Assembly: GCA_022616055.1 (NCBI GenBank)
Contig: JAKEFM010000083.1
Coordinates: forward strand, 1-34,581
Length of the DNA: 34,581 nt
Source of the DNA: Planctomycetota bacterium
GTDB lineage: Bacteria > Planctomycetota > UBA1135 > JAKEFM01
Direction of reading: 5' to 3'
This document shows, piece by piece, positions 1 to 8,019 of this stretch (positions are counted from its first letter, which is position 1; each line of letters opens with the position of its first letter). The position numbers were made by a program, and so were the translations under genes. Below the pieces are notes generated by a model, which made no database searches, was not told the origin of the DNA, and saw nothing but the letters and a program-made list of their open reading frames with translations.

Positions 1-1604
1 AGGAGGATCTCGTCGAGCGCGGCGGAGCCCCCCTCGGCGAGGAGCGCGAGGCGGTGGGGCCCCGGCTTCAGCCTCAGCCCCCGCCCGCTTCCCTCGAAAC
101 GGTCTTCGTAGACGACCTCCCCCCGCCGCCTCACGGTCACCTTCTCGAACCTCGTCGTCCCGGAGGGAACGAGGAGCGCAATTCCGGGCGGCGGGGGAGG
201 CGCCCCGCGCCTCTGGGGACCCATCCCCTCCCCCGGTCGCGCGGGGAGATCCTGCTCGAGGAGGAGCCGGTCCTCGGCGAAGACCCGGATCCTGCCCCGC
301 TCGACCGCGACTCGGAACGAGAGGGGCTCGCCCGGCTCCCTCCTGGGAGCCGGCGCTTCGCCGAGGATCCGCCGCCGCTCGCCGAGGCCCGCGGCGACGA
401 TCGCCTTCCCCGACTCGAATCCGGCGCAGGCCTTCACGCGTCGATCGGGGGACCCGATCTGGACGAGGGCCCCCCCGTCGGGGGAGTCGGGCCGGGCGAC
501 GATCTCGATCGAACCTTCGGGGATCCGGGCGTCGAGGTCGAGCTGGGCGGGGCGTCCCCTCGTGGCGGAGCCGACGAGGGTGCCGTCCCGCTGCTCCCAT
601 CTCCCGGAGACGACCTTGCGGCGCGCGGCCCCTCCCGACGCGCCGGACGCCACCGGAGAGAAGATCCACCCTTCCGCGGGGAGGACCTCCCATCTCGTCG
701 GCGCGGCGCCGTCGATCGAGAAGGCGAGCGCCGCCCCCTGGCCCGCCCGGCTCCGGATCCAGAGGTCGTACTCCCCTTCCTCGGCGAGCTCGAATCCCCA
801 TTCGGCCCGGCCCGTTTTCCCGGACGAGACGGAGAGGAAGGCGCCTCCGGACGCCGAACCGTCGGGGACCCTCTCGAAGGGGGCGGCGAGCGTCCCCTCC
901 TCCGCCTCGAGCCGGACGAAGGGAGGGCGCTCGACCGAGAGCGGCAGATGCGCGCTCGCGTCGGTCTCGCCGTTGCGGACCGTGAGGAGGAGGTCGTAGA
1001 TCCCCGGCCGATCGGGGACGAACGAGGCGAGGGGCTTCTCCGCGTCCTCCACGCGTGCGCTGCTCCCCTCCGGCGCCGACGCCACGCTCCAGAGAAAAGA
1101 GAGGGGCGCCCCGCGCCGATCCCGGCTCCCCGATCCGTCGAGGCGCACGCGCGAGCCGGGCGGCGCGCTCGCGGGCCCCGTCGCCTCGGCGATCGGCGCG
1201 ATCCCCGCGAGCCTCTCGCCCCGGATCCAGGCGGCGAGGGCCTTCGCCTCCTCGGAGTCCCTGGCGAGGGCGTACGAGCGGCCGCCGTGGGGGAGGCCGC
1301 CGTCGGACTCGGCGATCGACTTGCGGTAGAGGAGGCTCTCCTCGGGCCTTCCCGGGCGGACGAGGGCGAGGGAGGCGGCGAGGTTGGCGCGCTGCTGCTC
1401 GACCGTGAACTCCCCGCCGAAACCGGCCTGCTCGTACCGGAGGTTTCCCGCGCCCGAGGCGCCACCGTGGCATCCGGAGGTGGCGCAGGTCGAGCGCACG
1501 AGGGGCGCGATCCGATCCTCGAAGAAGACCGGGTCGACGGAGACGACCCCCTCCTGCGCGTTCGCAGGCGTCGCGAGGAGCAGGCGCAGGAGGGTGCTCG
1601 TCAT
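1..1604 (-). CDS. Secreted cytochrome c-like / PKD / carbohydrate-binding-like protein (partial, runs off left edge)
   Basis: The frame is open from an ATG at 1604 to the left edge (534 codons, no stop), so the C-terminus lies outside the window. A short export signal (hydrophobic stretch ending ATPANAQ) is followed by a haem-attachment-like motif CATSGCHG (C40, C45, H46). This C-x4-C-H spacing, rather than C-x2-C-H, is known from planctomycete surface cytochromes. Next comes a PKD-like Ig fold (about residues 130-210, with the phrase RVRLDGSGS), a CBM6-like beta domain (about 215-310) and a laminin G/DUF1080-like beta domain towards the edge. GGAGAAGG lies just before the ATG. The likely role is a periplasmic or surface protein with redox and glycan-binding modules; the substrate is unknown. 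It is divergent from the HEAT gene at 1845. Domain names rest on motif recognition, not on a search. Confidence 0.8.
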   Translation of the reverse strand, partial: MTSTLLRLLLATPANAQEGVVSVDPVFFEDRIAPLVRSTCATSGCHGGASGAGNLRYEQAGFGGEFTVEQQRANLAASLALVRPGRPEESLLYRKSIAESDGGLPHGGRSYALARDSEEAKALAAWIRGERLAGIAPIAEATGPASAPPGSRVRLDGSGSRDRRGAPLSFLWSVASAPEGSSARVEDAEKPLASFVPDRPGIYDLLLTVRNGETDASAHLPLSVERPPFVRLEAEEGTLAAPFERVPDGSASGGAFLSVSSGKTGRAEWGFELAEEGEYDLWIRSRAGQGAALAFSIDGAAPTRWEVLPAEGWIFSPVASGASGGAARRKVVSGRWEQRDGTLVGSATRGRPAQLDLDARIPEGSIEIVARPDSPDGGALVQIGSPDRRVKACAGFESGKAIVAAGLGERRRILGEAPAPRREPGEPLSFRVAVERGRIRVFAEDRLLLEQDLPARPGEGMGPQRRGAPPPPPGIALLVPSGTTRFEKVTVRRRGEVVYEDRFEGSGRGLRLKPGPHRLALLAEGGSAALDEIL

Positions 1605-1844
1605 GCCTTCTCCGGTTCCCGGGCCCGTCGACCCGGACATTAAACAGGGGGGGGATCCCCCGGTTTCGGCCTCGGGGGCCTCCTCCCTTCGCGTTTCGTC
1701 CCCGGAATGCAGCGGGGCCTCCTCGAAACCTCCTCCCCCTGGAGGCGGCGCGCGCCCCTCCGGCCCACGCCTTGCCTCTCGATCCGCGAACGATCGGACG
1801 TCCGCCGCTCCTCGGACGGCCAAGACCTCCAGCGAGGAACGACG
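1605..1844. promoter_or_regulatory. Divergent intergenic region with a G/C palindrome
   Basis: This 240-nt stretch separates two divergent genes and must hold both promoters. It contains a perfect 12-bp palindrome GGGGGATCCCCC at 1650-1661, flanked by AAAC (1642-1645) and GTTT (1663-1666), which extends the symmetry imperfectly. No convincing -35/-10 pair was recognised. The palindrome could be an operator or a transcript hairpin; nothing in the sequence decides this. Confidence 0.35.
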
Positions 1845-3842
1845 ATGAATCGCGTCCTGATCGCAGCCGGACTCTTCGGCGCCGGGGTCCTCGGCCTGAG
1901 CCGGGTCTCCCTGGGGCACGGGGGAACCTATCGGGGTCCCGAGGATCTCGTCCCCCCCAACGCAGGAAACCCGGGGGGCGGCACGCCCGGTCCCAGCCTC
2001 GGAGGACCCGTGACTCCGGGGCCCGTCCCGGGCACCCCCTCGACCCCGGGACCCGGCTCCTCCGGCGGGCCGTCGGGCCCGTCGACCCCGCCCGGAGGGG
2101 GCTCCGCGGGGCCCACGGGGTGGGGAGGGGTGACCCTCGGACCCCCGCTCGACAAGTGGCAGCTCTGGTGGGAGTTCAACCGGGATCGCTTCCTCAACCT
2201 GAAGGAGAGGATCCACACGCCGGTCGTCGTCACCGGCTCCGACATCTTTCCCGGGGAGGGGAGCCACCGCGGCCGAACGGTCGACACGCTGCGGCCGAGC
2301 ACAGACCAGATCCAGAGGATGGTCGTGCCGCTCCTCCTCGAGACGCTGAAGGGCGAGAGGAACCGGGAGCTGCTCGACTCCTCGATGATCGCGCTCGCCA
2401 AGATCGGGGGGGAGGAGTCCTACGTCGAGGCGATCGCGCCCTTCCTCAAGGACAACAACACGACGCTGGTGGAGACCGCCGCGGTGTCGCTGGGGATCCT
2501 GGCGCACCCCGGCGCCCTGGCGATCCTGAAGGACCTGGCGCTGGACACGCAGGCGGGCCGCGAACGGATGGGGCGCCATGAGGTGCCCCCCCGCGTGCGG
2601 TCCTTCGCGGTTTACGGGCTGGGACTGCTGGCGAACGCGGTGGCCGACGCCAACGTTCGCCAGGACGTGGCCTCGACCCTCCTCAAGCTGGTGAAGGAGG
2701 AGAGGTCCTCCGCGAAGGACGTCCGGGTGGGGGCGACGATCTGCCTCGGGCTGTTCGACGATCCGGACCAGGACCGCTCGATCTCGGCGATGCTGGAGCT
2801 GTTCGAGAACCGCCGGCAGGACGAGCTGGTGCGGGCGCACGTCCCGGTGGCGGTGGCGAAGGCGCTCAACCTGCGGGGGGCCCCGGCGCCGCTGGTGGCC
2901 AAGTGCGTCGAGAAGTTCTCCAAGGCGATCGACGACAAGGCGGAGAAGAAAGACCGGGTGAAGGAGTCGTGCGTGCTGGCCGTGGGCCTCCTGCCGCACC
3001 CGGGCAGCACGCACTACGGCGAGGTCGTGAGGCAGCTCGAGCGCACGCTGCAGGAAGCGCCGGCGCAGACGCAGGACTTCGCGGCGATCGCGCTCGGCTT
3101 CGCGGGAGGGGACGACGCCGTCAAGTCGCTGCGGCGCTGGCTCGTCAAGGGCAAGACGCTCGTGAGGCCGTGGGTCGGCCTGTCTCTGGGGGTGCTGGCG
3201 TACCGGGATCGGACCTCGAAGCGAATCGAGAAGATCAAGGACCTCGAGGGGATCGTCGAGGACCTCACGAACTCGATGAAGGGGGAGAAGAACCCCGAGC
3301 ACGCCTCCGCCTACGCGCTCGCGCTCGGGCTCGCGGGCGAGCCCTCCGCCCACGAGGCGATCGCGAAGCGCATGACCGGGATCGACGACGACGAGTCGCG
3401 CGGCTACTTCGGTCTCGGCCTCGGCCTCCTCGGGGACCCGCAGGCGAGGGAGATCCTCCTGGACGAGGTCCGGGAGGCCCGGCGGCGGCCCCTTCTCCTC
3501 CAGCAGGCGGCGATCGGGCTCGGGCTCCTCTCCGACCCGAACGCGGTCCCCGTGCTCGTCAAGCAGCTGAAGGAGGAGGAGACCGTCTACGCCCAGGCGG
3601 CGGTGGCGACCGCGCTCGGGTACGTCGGCGACCAGCGCTCCCTGCGTCCCCTGATCGACATGGCCCGGGACGGGAGCCTCTCCCCGATCTCCCGCGGCCT
3701 CGCGATCGCGGCGCTCGGGAGGGTGGCCGACAAGGAACCCTTCCCGTGGAACTCGAAGATCTCCTCGATGGTGAACTACCGGGCCCTCACCATGACGCTG
3801 ATCGGCTCGAACGGCGGGACCGGGATCCTCGACATCCTGTGA
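1845..3842 (+). CDS. Exported HEAT-repeat protein, copy 1
   Basis: A 665-residue protein. The start is the ATG at 1845 because it opens a clean signal peptide (MNRVLIAAGLFGAGVLGL, with cleavage likely near SLG/HGG) and has GAGGAA upstream. A Gly/Pro-rich linker (about residues 40-100) follows, then a DKWQLWWEFNRD block, then a long array of HEAT-like helical pairs to the C-terminus with recurring phrases such as GLGLLGD and AAIGLGLLSDP. HEAT arrays are binding scaffolds; no catalytic motif is visible. The protein is a close paralogue of the next gene, and both share the C-terminal phrase PWNSKISSMVNYRA. It probably acts in the periplasm or at the envelope; its partner is unknown. A hairpin follows the stop codon. 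Confidence 0.93.
   Translation: MNRVLIAAGLFGAGVLGLSRVSLGHGGTYRGPEDLVPPNAGNPGGGTPGPSLGGPVTPGPVPGTPSTPGPGSSGGPSGPSTPPGGGSAGPTGWGGVTLGPPLDKWQLWWEFNRDRFLNLKERIHTPVVVTGSDIFPGEGSHRGRTVDTLRPSTDQIQRMVVPLLLETLKGERNRELLDSSMIALAKIGGEESYVEAIAPFLKDNNTTLVETAAVSLGILAHPGALAILKDLALDTQAGRERMGRHEVPPRVRSFAVYGLGLLANAVADANVRQDVASTLLKLVKEERSSAKDVRVGATICLGLFDDPDQDRSISAMLELFENRRQDELVRAHVPVAVAKALNLRGAPAPLVAKCVEKFSKAIDDKAEKKDRVKESCVLAVGLLPHPGSTHYGEVVRQLERTLQEAPAQTQDFAAIALGFAGGDDAVKSLRRWLVKGKTLVRPWVGLSLGVLAYRDRTSKRIEKIKDLEGIVEDLTNSMKGEKNPEHASAYALALGLAGEPSAHEAIAKRMTGIDDDESRGYFGLGLGLLGDPQAREILLDEVREARRRPLLLQQAAIGLGLLSDPNAVPVLVKQLKEEETVYAQAAVATALGYVGDQRSLRPLIDMARDGSLSPISRGLAIAALGRVADKEPFPWNSKISSMVNYRALTMTLIGSNGGTGILDIL
2375..2995 (+). 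repeat. Near-identical core shared with 4549-5169
   Basis: This stretch inside HEAT copy 1 matches the equivalent part of copy 2 (about 4549-5169, offset about 2174) almost base for base, including third codon positions, for example around the codons for DNNTTLVETAAVS and for AHVPVAVAKAL. Sequence outside it, especially the linker and last third, shows many synonymous and amino-acid differences. The boundaries are approximate because they were judged by eye. Confidence 0.7.
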
Positions 3843-3874
3843 GCCTGCGATTCGCGTTTCGAAAGGGACACATC

Positions 3875-3897
3875 GGGCCGGGGGAGCCCCCCGGCCC
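3875..3897 (+). terminator. Hairpin after HEAT copy 1
   Basis: The arms GGGCCGGGG (3875-3883) and CCCCGGCCC (3889-3897) pair perfectly with a 5-nt loop, 32 nt after the stop codon. Only a weak pyrimidine tract (CTGCCTTCC) follows, so this is a candidate terminator or transcript-stabilising hairpin that may attenuate read-through into copy 2. Confidence 0.5.
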
Positions 3898-4021
3898 CTG
3901 CCTTCCTCCCTACCCTCTTGAGGTCTGGGAAGGGATGGATCAGGATTTGCGGTCGACCTCCCCAACCGAGAGGCGGACCGGCGCTCCGAGACGCCTCCCC
4001 GACATCCAAGGAGCAACCAGA

Positions 4022-6016
4022 ATGAACCGTGTCTTGATCGCCGCAGCGGTCTTCGGTGGGGGCATCCTCGGCCTCTCCGGGGTCTCCCTCGGCCACGGAG
4101 GAACGTATCGGGGGCCGGGCGACACCGTGCCGCCCAACGCGGGGAACCCCAACCCCGGAACGCCCGGACCGAGCGCGCCCGGACCGAGCACTCCGGGACC
4201 CTCGACCCCGGGACCCTCGACCCCGGGACCCTCTTCCCCCGGCGCAGGCCCAGGCCCCTCGACGGGGGGCGGCGGAGCCGGGCCGCGGACCGGCGGCGGC
4301 GTGGACCTCGGACCGCCGCTCGACAAGTGGCAGTTCTGGTGGGAGTTCAACCGCGACCCGTTCCTCAACCTGAAGGAGCGGATCTACGCCCCCGCGGTCG
4401 TGACCGGCTCGGACGACTTCTTCCTCTCGGACACGAAGGGGAAGAGGCAGGCGAAGGACACCCTGCGGCCGAATCCCGAGCTGATCCGCAAGACCGTGGT
4501 GCCCCTGATCCTCGACACGCTCAAGAACGAGAAGAACCGCGAGCTCCTCGACTCCTCGATGATCGCGCTGGCGAAGATCGGGGGGGAGGACTCCTACGTC
4601 GAGGCGATCGCGCCCTTCCTCAAGGACAACAACACGACGCTGGTGGAGACCGCCGCGGTGTCGATGGGGATCCTGGCGCACCCCGGGGCCCTGGCGATCC
4701 TGAAGGACCTGGCGCTGGACACGCCGGGGGGCCGCTCGCTGGTGGGGCGCAACGAGGTGCCTTTCCGGGTGCGGTCCTTCTCCGTGTACGGGCTAGGGCT
4801 GCTGGCGAACGCGGTGGCGGACGTCAACGTGCGCCAGGACGTGGCCTCGACCCTCCTCAAGCTGATCAAGGAGGAGAAGTCCTCGGCGAAGGACATCCGG
4901 GTCGGGGCGACGATCTGCCTCGGGCTGTTCGACGATCCGGACCAGGACCGCACGATCTCGGCGATGCTCGACCTCTTCGACAACCGCAGCGAGGACGAGC
5001 TGGTGCGGGCGCACGTCCCGGTGGCGGTGGCGAAGGCGCTGAGCCTGCGCGGGGCCCCGGCGCTCCTCGTGGCGAAGTGCGTGGAGAAGTTCTCCAAGGC
5101 GATCGACGACCGCGCCGAGAAGAAGGAGCGGGTGAAGGAGTCGTGCGTGCTGGCGCTGGGCCTGCTCACGGACCCCAAGAGCCCGCACTACAACGACGTC
5201 GTGAAGGTCCTGGAGCACACGCTCCTCGAGGCCCCCGAGCAGACGCAGGACTTCGCGGCGATCGCGCTCGGCTTCGCGGGCGGGGACGACGCGGTGAAGG
5301 CGCTGCGCCGCTCCCTCTTCAAGGGCAAGACGATCGTGAAGCCCTGGGTGGGCCTCTCGCTCGGGGTGCTCGCGTACCGGGACCGGACCTCGAAGCGCGC
5401 CGAGAAGATCAAGGACCTCGAGGGGATCGTCGAGGACCTCACGAAGGCGATGAAGGAGGAGAAGGTCGGGGAGCACGCCTCGGCCTACGCCCTCGGTCTC
5501 GGGCTCGCGGCCGACCCCCGCGCGCGCGAGGACATGACGAAGAAGCTCGGGGAGATCAGCGACCCCGAGTCGCGCGGCTACTTCTGCCTCGGCCTGGGTC
5601 TCCTCGGAGACCAGGAGTCGAGAGATCTCCTCCACAAGCAGGTGAAGGACGCGATCCGCGAGCCTCTCCTCCTGCAGCAGGCGGCGATCGGGCTCGGGCT
5701 CCTCTCGGACCAGACGGCGGTGCCCGTGCTCCTCGACATCCTGAAGGAGGCGAAGACCCTCTCCGTCCAGGCGGCCGTGGCGACGGCGCTGGGCTACATC
5801 GGCGACCATCGCTCGATCGATCCGCTGATGGCGATGGCGCAGGACAAGAGCCTGACGGACTTCGCGCGCGGCTTCGCGATCGTGGCGCTGGGGCGGGTGG
5901 CCGACAAGGAGCCGCTCCCCTGGAACTCGAAGATCTCCTCGATGGTGAACTACCGGGCCTTCACCCGCACCCTCGTCGGGGCGGGCGGCTCGGCGGGGAT
6001 CCTCGACATCCTGTAA
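4022..6016 (+). CDS. Exported HEAT-repeat protein, copy 2
   Basis: A 664-residue paralogue of the preceding gene in the same order: signal peptide (MNRVLIAAAVFGGGILGL), mature N-terminus GHGGTYRGPGD, Pro-rich linker, DKWQFWWEFNRD block and HEAT array. AAGGAG precedes the ATG at 4022 with suitable spacing. The linker holds five perfect-length 15-nt units encoding GPSTP-type pentapeptides. The central HEAT part is almost identical to copy 1 at the DNA level, whereas both ends have diverged, which suggests tandem duplication followed by local gene conversion. No enzyme motif is visible; a scaffold or binding role at the cell envelope is inferred. Confidence 0.93.
   Translation: MNRVLIAAAVFGGGILGLSGVSLGHGGTYRGPGDTVPPNAGNPNPGTPGPSAPGPSTPGPSTPGPSTPGPSSPGAGPGPSTGGGGAGPRTGGGVDLGPPLDKWQFWWEFNRDPFLNLKERIYAPAVVTGSDDFFLSDTKGKRQAKDTLRPNPELIRKTVVPLILDTLKNEKNRELLDSSMIALAKIGGEDSYVEAIAPFLKDNNTTLVETAAVSMGILAHPGALAILKDLALDTPGGRSLVGRNEVPFRVRSFSVYGLGLLANAVADVNVRQDVASTLLKLIKEEKSSAKDIRVGATICLGLFDDPDQDRTISAMLDLFDNRSEDELVRAHVPVAVAKALSLRGAPALLVAKCVEKFSKAIDDRAEKKERVKESCVLALGLLTDPKSPHYNDVVKVLEHTLLEAPEQTQDFAAIALGFAGGDDAVKALRRSLFKGKTIVKPWVGLSLGVLAYRDRTSKRAEKIKDLEGIVEDLTKAMKEEKVGEHASAYALGLGLAADPRAREDMTKKLGEISDPESRGYFCLGLGLLGDQESRDLLHKQVKDAIREPLLLQQAAIGLGLLSDQTAVPVLLDILKEAKTLSVQAAVATALGYIGDHRSIDPLMAMAQDKSLTDFARGFAIVALGRVADKEPLPWNSKISSMVNYRAFTRTLVGAGGSAGILDIL
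4163..4237 (+). repeat. Five 15-nt tandem units encoding a Gly-Pro-Ser linker
   Basis: Five consecutive 15-nt units sharing the core GGACC, the third and fourth being identical (CCGGGACCCTCGACC). They encode PGPSA/PGPST/PGPSS pentapeptides in the linker between signal peptide and HEAT array of copy 2. Copy 1 has a Pro-rich linker without this regular array, so the units probably expanded by slippage after duplication. Confidence 0.85.
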
Positions 6017-6036
6017 GGAGCGAGGCCCCTCCGATC

Positions 6037-7800
6037 GTGCGTCGCGGGGGCCGACACGCGACCGAACCCACTCCCCCGGGGAACCGCCGAGGTTCCCCGG
6101 GGGTTCGTTTCCGCCGTCCCCGTCGGGCCGTCGAGGCGCTCCTCCTCGCGGGGGCGATCGCCGGCTGCGCGCGGGAGCGCCGCGTGGTCGCGGCGGTCGA
6201 CGACGGGGGCGCCGCGCGCGTCCGGGCGCAGGCGAACGCCCGTCTCGAGGCCGGGGATCCCGAGGGCGCCCTCGAGATCCTGGAGGGTTTCGGCTCGGCG
6301 TCGACCGAGGACGGGGAGACCGCCCTCCTCCTCGGTCTCGCGACGGAGAGGGCGGCGGAGTCGGGGCGCACACCGCGGTCGGCCCTCCTCTTCGGGGATG
6401 CCTCTTCCCACTTCGAGAACGCCGCGCGCCTCCTCCCCGCCGATCCGCGTCCGCTCCTCGGTCTCTCGCGGTCGGCCCTCCGCGAAGGGGAGACCGAGCG
6501 GGCCCTCGAGTGGGCCGCCCGGGCGACCTCGCTCGCCGCGGACGGCGGGGTCCGCAGGGAGGCGGCCCGCCTCCGCGCGCTCGCGTCCCTCGAGCGGATC
6601 CGCGGCGAGGCCGGATCGGAAGGCCCCCCTCCCTCCGAGGCTCTCGCGAGGGAGGCGACGGAGGCCGTCGCGGCCTACGCCGCGATCCCTCCCGCGGGGG
6701 AGGATTCCTTCTCCCTCCAGGCGGAGGTCCACCGGATCCTCGGTCGCTCGGAGCAGGAGCGGGGCTCGCTCCTCCGCGGCATCGAGGCCCATCCCGATTC
6801 GACCCTCCTCCACTCCCGCCTGATCGAGGCGCACCGCACGCCGGAGGAGCGGTCCGCCCTCCTCCGCCGCTACGAGTCCCTCGCCGCGAAGCGCCCGGAG
6901 GCTGCCGTGATCGCGTGGTATCTCGGGCGCGCGACCGAGTCCGCGGGGGACGCGGCGCGCGGGGGGGAGCGCTGGGAGGAGGCCGAGGGGCTCTACTCGA
7001 AGGCGACGGCCGCCTACGAGCGGAGCGCGCGGCTCGAGCCCGGCTTCCGGGAGACCTCGGAGGAGCGGTCCCGGCTCGTCCTCCTCTCCCGCGGCTGGTG
7101 CGCGTTCGGCCTGGGCCGCTACGCGGAGGCGGGGGACCGATTCGCCGAGGCGATCGGGAGGCGGCCCGATCGGCGCCACGCCCCCGACGCCTTCGGCCGC
7201 TCCGCGAAGGACGGCGTCGATCTCGCGGCGCTGCGGCTGATGGAGAAGAGCGAGCTGGTGGCGGGGGAGGCGCTCCTCGCCCGGGCGTGTGCCGCCGCGC
7301 CGGAGCTCGACTGGTGGACGAACCTCGGCTACTTCCGCTGGGAGCTGGGGCAGAGGCGGGAGGCCGACGGGGACGCGCCGGGCGCGAAGGCGACGTTCGA
7401 GGCCGCCCTCGCCGCCCACGAGAAGGCGCGGGAGCTCGCCCCGGAGGACCCCGCCGCGCTCAACGACTGCGTCCTCATCCTCTACTACCACCTCAAGCGC
7501 GAGGACGACCGGTCGGAGAAGTACCTCCGCAGCGCGATCGCGTTCGGGGAGAAGGCGCTGAAGGGCAACGGCCTCGACGCGAAGAAACGGCGCGTTTGGG
7601 AGGAGGCGACCGGGAACGCCTACCAGAACCTCGGGATCCTCCACTACGAGAAGAAGCAAGACCTCGCCGGCGCGAGGCAGTTCCTCCAGAAGAGCCTCGA
7701 GTACTACCCGTACTCGCGAGCGAGGGTCCGGTGGCTCCTCGCCCGGATCGACCGGGAAAACCGCCCCGTCGCGGCCCCCGCTTCCGGTCCCGTGAGGTGA
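6037..7800 (+). CDS. TPR-repeat lipoprotein
   Basis: About 587 residues if it starts at the GTG at 6037, the only usual start codon before the lipobox; GAGG lies 11 nt upstream. A hydrophobic stretch ends in the lipobox AIAGC (C44), so it should be a lipid-anchored envelope protein. The rest is Ala/Arg/Glu-rich and helical, with tetratricopeptide-like pairs (for example ARLEAGDPEGALEIL, YAEAGDRFAEAIGRRPD, KATFEAALAAHEKARELAPED). A scaffold role is likely. The N-terminal leader of about 43 residues is unusually long for a lipoprotein and is partly encoded by a perfect inverted repeat (6073-6103), so the true start is uncertain. It is 20 nt downstream of HEAT copy 2 and may belong to the same unit. 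Confidence 0.8.
   Translation: MRRGGRHATEPTPPGNRRGSPGVRFRRPRRAVEALLLAGAIAGCARERRVVAAVDDGGAARVRAQANARLEAGDPEGALEILEGFGSASTEDGETALLLGLATERAAESGRTPRSALLFGDASSHFENAARLLPADPRPLLGLSRSALREGETERALEWAARATSLAADGGVRREAARLRALASLERIRGEAGSEGPPPSEALAREATEAVAAYAAIPPAGEDSFSLQAEVHRILGRSEQERGSLLRGIEAHPDSTLLHSRLIEAHRTPEERSALLRRYESLAAKRPEAAVIAWYLGRATESAGDAARGGERWEEAEGLYSKATAAYERSARLEPGFRETSEERSRLVLLSRGWCAFGLGRYAEAGDRFAEAIGRRPDRRHAPDAFGRSAKDGVDLAALRLMEKSELVAGEALLARACAAAPELDWWTNLGYFRWELGQRREADGDAPGAKATFEAALAAHEKARELAPEDPAALNDCVLILYYHLKREDDRSEKYLRSAIAFGEKALKGNGLDAKKRRVWEEATGNAYQNLGILHYEKKQDLAGARQFLQKSLEYYPYSRARVRWLLARIDRENRPVAAPASGPVR
6073..6103 (+). terminator. Perfect 13-bp inverted repeat near the start of the TPR gene
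   Basis: CCCCCGGGGAACC (6073-6085) and GGTTCCCCGGGGG (6091-6103) are exact reverse complements around a 5-nt loop, followed by TTCGTTT. The shape is that of an intrinsic terminator for the HEAT genes, 57 nt after their last stop. It nevertheless lies inside the presumed leader of the TPR lipoprotein, so it may instead regulate that gene. Confidence 0.6.
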
Positions 7801-7830
7801 CGAAATGGGAGCAGGGCGTTTCGATTTCGT
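7800..7830. repeat. Inverted repeat ACGAAAT...ATTTCGT
   Basis: Two perfect 7-nt arms (7800-7806 and 7824-7830) are separated by 17 nt, starting at the last base of the TPR stop codon. They sit at the beginning of the 219-nt gap before the repeat gene, whose remainder shows only a GCCGATGG direct repeat (from 7898) and no recognised motif. A weak terminator or an operator is possible. Confidence 0.35.
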
Positions 7831-8019
7831 AACGCGAGAGCCCCCCTCCCTGGGCCCCCATGGAATTCCCGACTTGATCCCCCCTCCCGGCAGAGCCGAT
7901 GGTGCTCTCGCCGATGGCTGGAGTCTCTTTTGCAGTGTGGACGGGGTCGTGGCATCCTACGGCCTCGCCTGCCTCCCCTTCGGCCGCCGAACCGCGCCCG
8001 CCAAGAACGAGGTGATTCG

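Noticed and set aside
54..1643. Long plus-strand open frame opposite the cytochrome/PKD gene
   Set aside because: It is a GC-driven shadow: Arg/Pro/Glu-rich, no motif, whereas the minus strand carries a signal peptide, a haem motif and PKD-like text.
1639..1645. C-x4-C-H haem motif at the left-edge protein as a novelty
   Set aside because: The same spacing occurs in known planctomycete surface cytochromes (C-N-x-G-x-C-H type), so it is noted in the gene entry only.
4327..6036. Upstream extension of the TPR frame through HEAT copy 2
   Set aside because: The frame is open only because of GC-rich composition; its translation is Arg/Gly/Pro-rich and the region is clearly coded in the HEAT frame.
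7880..7945. Possible riboswitch in the leader of the repeat gene
   Set aside because: Only a GCCGATGG direct repeat and a short AGAGC/GCTCT stem are present; no known aptamer consensus could be matched.
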